From the NCBI RefSeq assembly GCF_000420325.1, contig NZ_ATUS01000006.1, positions 64,501 to 128,500 on the forward strand: a DNA stretch of 64,000 bases, in the 5' to 3' direction. The notes under the pieces are model-generated. The model made no database searches. It worked only from the letters and a program-made list of their open reading frames with translations, and was not told where the DNA came from. The stretch's first letter is position 1; every line of letters starts with the position of its first letter. This DNA is from Spongiibacter tropicus DSM 19543 (lineage in GTDB: Bacteria > Pseudomonadota > Gammaproteobacteria > Pseudomonadales > Spongiibacteraceae). Made by a program: the position numbers and the translations under genes. This document shows, piece by piece, positions 61,661-64,000 of the stretch.

Positions 61661-61690
61661 AGTGGGGACTCCAACGTCCCCATTTTTTTA
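61661..61690 (+). terminator. Intrinsic terminator of the phosphatase-kinase operon
   Basis: GGGGAC (61664-61669), loop TCCAAC, GTCCCC (61676-61681), then A and a run of seven T. It lies 13 bases after the second kinase stop and ends the three-gene operon. Confidence 0.85.
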
Positions 61691-61693
61691 GAT

Positions 61694-61825
61694 TCATGTC
61701 AAGTAACGCTCGGCAAGCGATAGATTGTCCCGTCTTGAGCAGCCCAGTGCGCAAGTGAGCGTTCCCTTGATCTGCTGCATCAGTTGATGATCGGTCAGCG
61801 AAGGATCAGGACTCCCACTAGGATC
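61694..61825 (-). pseudogene. Remnant of a second radC-like gene
   Basis: The minus strand encodes DPSGSPDPSLTDHQLMQQIK, followed by a drifted tail to a stop at 61694. It resembles the JAMM segment (HNHPSGxPxPSxxD) and following helix of RadC, without the first two residues and with no start. The complete short RadC at 57450 has SHNHPSGNPEPSAADKLL in the same place. It looks like a decayed 3' fragment. Confidence 0.45.
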
Positions 61826-61901
61826 GTTTTAGGTGATTGGAGGCCAGATACCGCAGATAGCTTGAGCGGCACATTGGGAAGCTAGTCTGTTTGAGACAAG
61901 G

Positions 61902-62610
61902 CTAATCGTTGCGCGTTTCTCGCTGTTCTAGCTGCAACTGCGCCCGCTGAGTTGCCTGTTGTAGCCGCTCCACTAGAACGCCCCTCGGCGGCAAGGCTGT
62001 CAGGTACTCGGCGACGTGGATTCCGGACTTGTCCAGTTCCAGCAATTCGATCTGCTCGCGCTTCTTGCCAGTGCAAAGAATGATCCCCAGCGGCGAGGCC
62101 TCCTCTGGCTCCCGCTCGTGCTTGTCTAGCCAGCGCAAGTAAAGCTCCATCTGCCCCTTGTGCGCGGCCTTGAACTCGCCGATCTTCAACTCCACCGCCA
62201 CCAGCCGCCGCAGCTTGCGGTTGTAGAACAGCAGGTCAAGGTGGAAATCCTCGTCGTCGATCTGGATGCGTTTCTGACGGGCGACGAAGCAAAAGCCCGC
62301 GCCCAGCTCCAGTAAGAAGGCTTCCATTTCGCGGATGATGGCTGCCTCCAGGTCGCTTTCCTGCCAGCTATCCCGCAGCCCCAGGAAGTCGAGGATGTAG
62401 GGATCGCGCATGACCAGCGCCGGGGTCATGCGCTTTGCATCGCGCAGGGTCGCCAACTCCTGCGCGATGGTTTCTTCCGGTTTTTGGGACAGCGCCGTGC
62501 GCTCGTACAACATCGAGTCGATGCGCTCGCGTAGCGTCCGCACGCTCCAGCGCTCGGTGCTCGCCATCTGCGCGTAATAGTCCCGCTGGAGCGGATCTTT
62601 CAGCGGCAGC
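61902..62610 (-). pseudogene. YhcG/DUF1016 PDDEXK nuclease, C-terminal part, split by IS3
   Basis: This part encodes about 235 residues from the insertion point to the stop: LKDPLQRDYYAQMASTERWS, then the PD-(D/E)XK core DFHLDLLFYNRKLRRLVAVE and LKIGEFKAAHKGQMELYL (Asp, Glu, Lys visible). The gene starts right of the window; its N-terminal part resumes at 63815. Joining across the IS with one CAGC copy restores the frame (VALL-PLKDP). YhcG-like nucleases are putative defence or DNA-repair proteins. Confidence 0.88.
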
Positions 62611-62678
62611 CGACGTCCCCCCTCAATTGAGTAGCAAGTTGCTTTGGAGTCCAATCCCCAACGAGAAGGAGATTGGAC

Positions 62679-62942
62679 GTGAAAAAGCGTTTCAGCGAAG
62701 AGCAGATCATCGGCTTCTTGCGTGAAGCCGAGGCCGGGCTGCCGGTCAAGGAGCTGTGCCGTCGGCACGGCTTCAGCGAGGCGTCGTACTACCTGTGGCG
62801 CAGCAAGTTCGGCGGCATGAATGTGTCGGAGGCCAAGCGCCTGAAGGAACTGGAGACCGAGAACGCGCGCTTGAAGAAGCTGTTGGCCGAGCAGGTCCTC
62901 GAGAACGAAGTGATCAAGGACGTGCTGCGAAAAAAATGGTGA
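62679..62942 (+). CDS. IS3-family transposase OrfA
   Basis: The 87-residue protein contains the HTH ([20 protein letters not shown], then [20 protein letters not shown]) and a leucine-zipper-like helix ([20 protein letters not shown]) typical of OrfA. The GTG at 62679 follows AAGGAG by seven bases. Its 3' end holds the A7 run (62930-62936) in the frame A-AAA-AAA, the standard -1 frameshift signal to make OrfAB. Confidence 0.92.
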   Translation: MKKRFSEEQIIGFLREAEAGLPVKELCRRHGFSEASYYLWRSKFGGMNVSEAKRLKELETENARLKKLLAEQVLENEVIKDVLRKKW

Positions 62943-63769
62943 GCGCACCCGCCCGACGCGAGCAGGTGCGCTACATGGCAGGCAAAGGACTCAGCGAGCG
63001 GCGCGCTCTGCGCGTGGTCGGCATGAGTGCCAGCGCACTGCGCTACACGCCTCGTCCGGACCGCAATGTAGAACTGCGGGCGCAGATCCAGGCCTTGGCG
63101 CATCGGCACAAGCGCTACGGGGTGGGCATGATCTACCTCAAGCTGCGGCAAGGCGGCCAGGTCGTGAACTACAAGCGCGTCGAGCGGCTGTATCAGCAGG
63201 CGAGACTGCAGGTGCGGCGGCGCAAGCGCAAGAAGGTGCCCCTGGGCGAACGGCAACCACTGATTCGTCCGGTTGCGGCCAACGAGGTGTGGTCGATGGA
63301 CTTTATCTTCGATCGCACAGCCGACGGCCGTGTCATCAAGTGCCTGGTGATTGTGGATGACGCCAGCCACGAGGCGGTGGCAATCGAGGTCGAGCGTGCG
63401 ATCTCGGGCCACGGCGTCAGCCGCGTGCTGGACCGCCTGGCACTCAGCCGTGGCCTGCCGAAGGTGATCCGGACCGATAACGGCAAGGAATTCTGCGGCA
63501 AGGCAATGGTGGCCTGGGCGCACGAACGTGGCGTGTCGCTGCGTCTGATCCAGCCGGGCAAGCCGAATCAGAACGCTTACGTTGAATCGTTCAACGGGCG
63601 CCTGCGCGACGAATGCCTCAACGAGCACTGGTTCCCAACACTGCTGCACGCGCGCACCGAGATCGAGCGCTGGCGGCGGGAGTACAACGAAGAGCGGCCG
63701 AAGAAATCGCTCGGCGGGCTAACGCCTGCCGCCTATGCCCAACAGCTGGCGGTGAAACCGCTACGATAA
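62936..63769 (+). CDS. IS3-family transposase OrfB (integrase core)
   Basis: This 277-residue rve-type catalytic part has the DDE triad: D in [12 protein letters not shown] in [13 protein letters not shown] and E in [18 protein letters not shown]. The frame is -1 relative to orfA and open further upstream, so the active product is probably the OrfAB fusion from the A7 slip; an ATG at 62936 could give OrfB alone. The C-terminal [18 protein letters not shown] is typical of the IS407 group. Confidence 0.92.
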   Translation: MVSAPARREQVRYMAGKGLSERRALRVVGMSASALRYTPRPDRNVELRAQIQALAHRHKRYGVGMIYLKLRQGGQVVNYKRVERLYQQARLQVRRRKRKKVPLGERQPLIRPVAANEVWSMDFIFDRTADGRVIKCLVIVDDASHEAVAIEVERAISGHGVSRVLDRLALSRGLPKVIRTDNGKEFCGKAMVAWAHERGVSLRLIQPGKPNQNAYVESFNGRLRDECLNEHWFPTLLHARTEIERWRREYNEERPKKSLGGLTPAAYAQQLAVKPLR

Positions 63770-63814
63770 AGCCGGACTCCAAACAGCTCCGCTACTGAAA
63801 GCGGGGGGACGTCG

Positions 63815-64000
63815 CAGCAATGCCACGAAATGCGACCAGCTCAATTGTCGTGACAGCGTCACGACAATTGGCTCTTCGGGGTAAGTGGCCGCGAACTGCA
63901 CCATCCGGCGCAGGTTCTTATCCGCGAAGCTGCGCCCGTAGTCGCGGACAAGCTGCTCGGCCAGGGATGGCATGATTTCCTCGCCGTACTCGGCCCGCTG
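63815..64000 (-). pseudogene. YhcG/DUF1016 nuclease, N-terminal part, continuing past the edge
   Basis: From the right edge the frame reads QRAEYGEEIMPSLAEQLVRD, then YGRSFADKNLRRMVQFAAT and SRQLSWSHFVALL, the N-terminal DUF1016 helix-rich domain, up to the IS insertion. The gene start lies outside the window. Without the IS it joins in frame to 61902-62610. Confidence 0.88.

Larger units (their letters stand above)
62607..63818. mobile_element. IS3-family (IS407-type) insertion sequence with 4-bp target duplication
   Basis: The element spans 62611-63814 (1204 bp), flanked by CAGC at 62607-62610 and 63815-63818. Both ends begin CGACGTCCCCCC reading inward, and share AGTAGC and TTTGGAGTCC further in (about 41-base imperfect inverted repeats). 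It carries orfA and orfB in the usual overlap with a slippery A7 run. Both appear intact, so it may be active. A 4-bp duplication fits the IS407 group. Confidence 0.92.

Overview
The window joins two kinds of DNA. Positions 1 to about 16,000 look like the chromosome of a GC-rich pseudomonadote (probably gammaproteobacterial; this is inferred from protein style, no rRNA is present). From about 16,000 to the right edge it is an integrative and conjugative element of the Tn4371 family, read in reverse, whose integrase end lies outside the window.

Chromosomal part (1-15,861). A truncated esterase and a TetR regulator read leftward, a crotonase reads rightward, and a MalT-like LuxR regulator and a CurA-type NADPH oxidoreductase read leftward. 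Opposite them starts a six-gene rightward operon (6,206-15,861). Its gene order and subunit sizes match the acetophenone carboxylase operon (apcABCDE) followed by a 3-oxoacid CoA ligase. The likely job is ATP-driven carboxylation of a methyl ketone to a 3-oxoacid and its activation with CoA. The substrate cannot be told from sequence. A CTACCC-N4-GGGTAG dyad sits just upstream of a -10-like box in front of the operon.

ICE part. A TTTTTCAT octamer, the known Tn4371-family attachment core, lies at 16,000-16,007. The mating-pore operon traG-RHH-trbBCDEJKLFGI-DUF2274 (28,677 down to 16,340) is nearly all translationally coupled by ATGA overlaps. Next come an EexN-like exclusion lipoprotein, a LysR regulator, and a cargo block: a MexEF-OprN-like RND pump with a divergent TetR gene and twin palindromic operators, a cysteine-rich metal permease beside an ISL3-family transposase, and a decapitated flavin monooxygenase / TIM-barrel / flavin reductase cluster. 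The backbone resumes with an RlxS-like relaxase, TraF peptidase, DUF2840, RHH, ParA, an iteron-bearing region, RepA, an AlpA-like HTH, DUF2285 and DUF2958. A small cargo pair (XRE regulator plus HNH-type protein) follows, then DUF736, ParB and DUF932, then a second cargo zone.

The second cargo zone (56,135-64,000) is visibly AT-richer in places. It holds an orphan 416-residue protein, a short RadC (JAB) protein, and a tightly coupled PP2C phosphatase / Ser-Thr kinase / Ser-Thr kinase operon in which the second kinase ends in a cold-shock-like OB domain. After a terminator come a radC remnant and a YhcG/DUF1016 PDDEXK nuclease gene cut by a complete IS3-family (IS407-type) element with a 4-bp target duplication. 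The phosphatase-kinase-kinase operon is the best candidate for an undescribed system; its position in ICE cargo next to a wrecked nuclease gene suggests, but does not prove, a defence or stress-signalling role.

No tRNA, rRNA or CRISPR array was seen.
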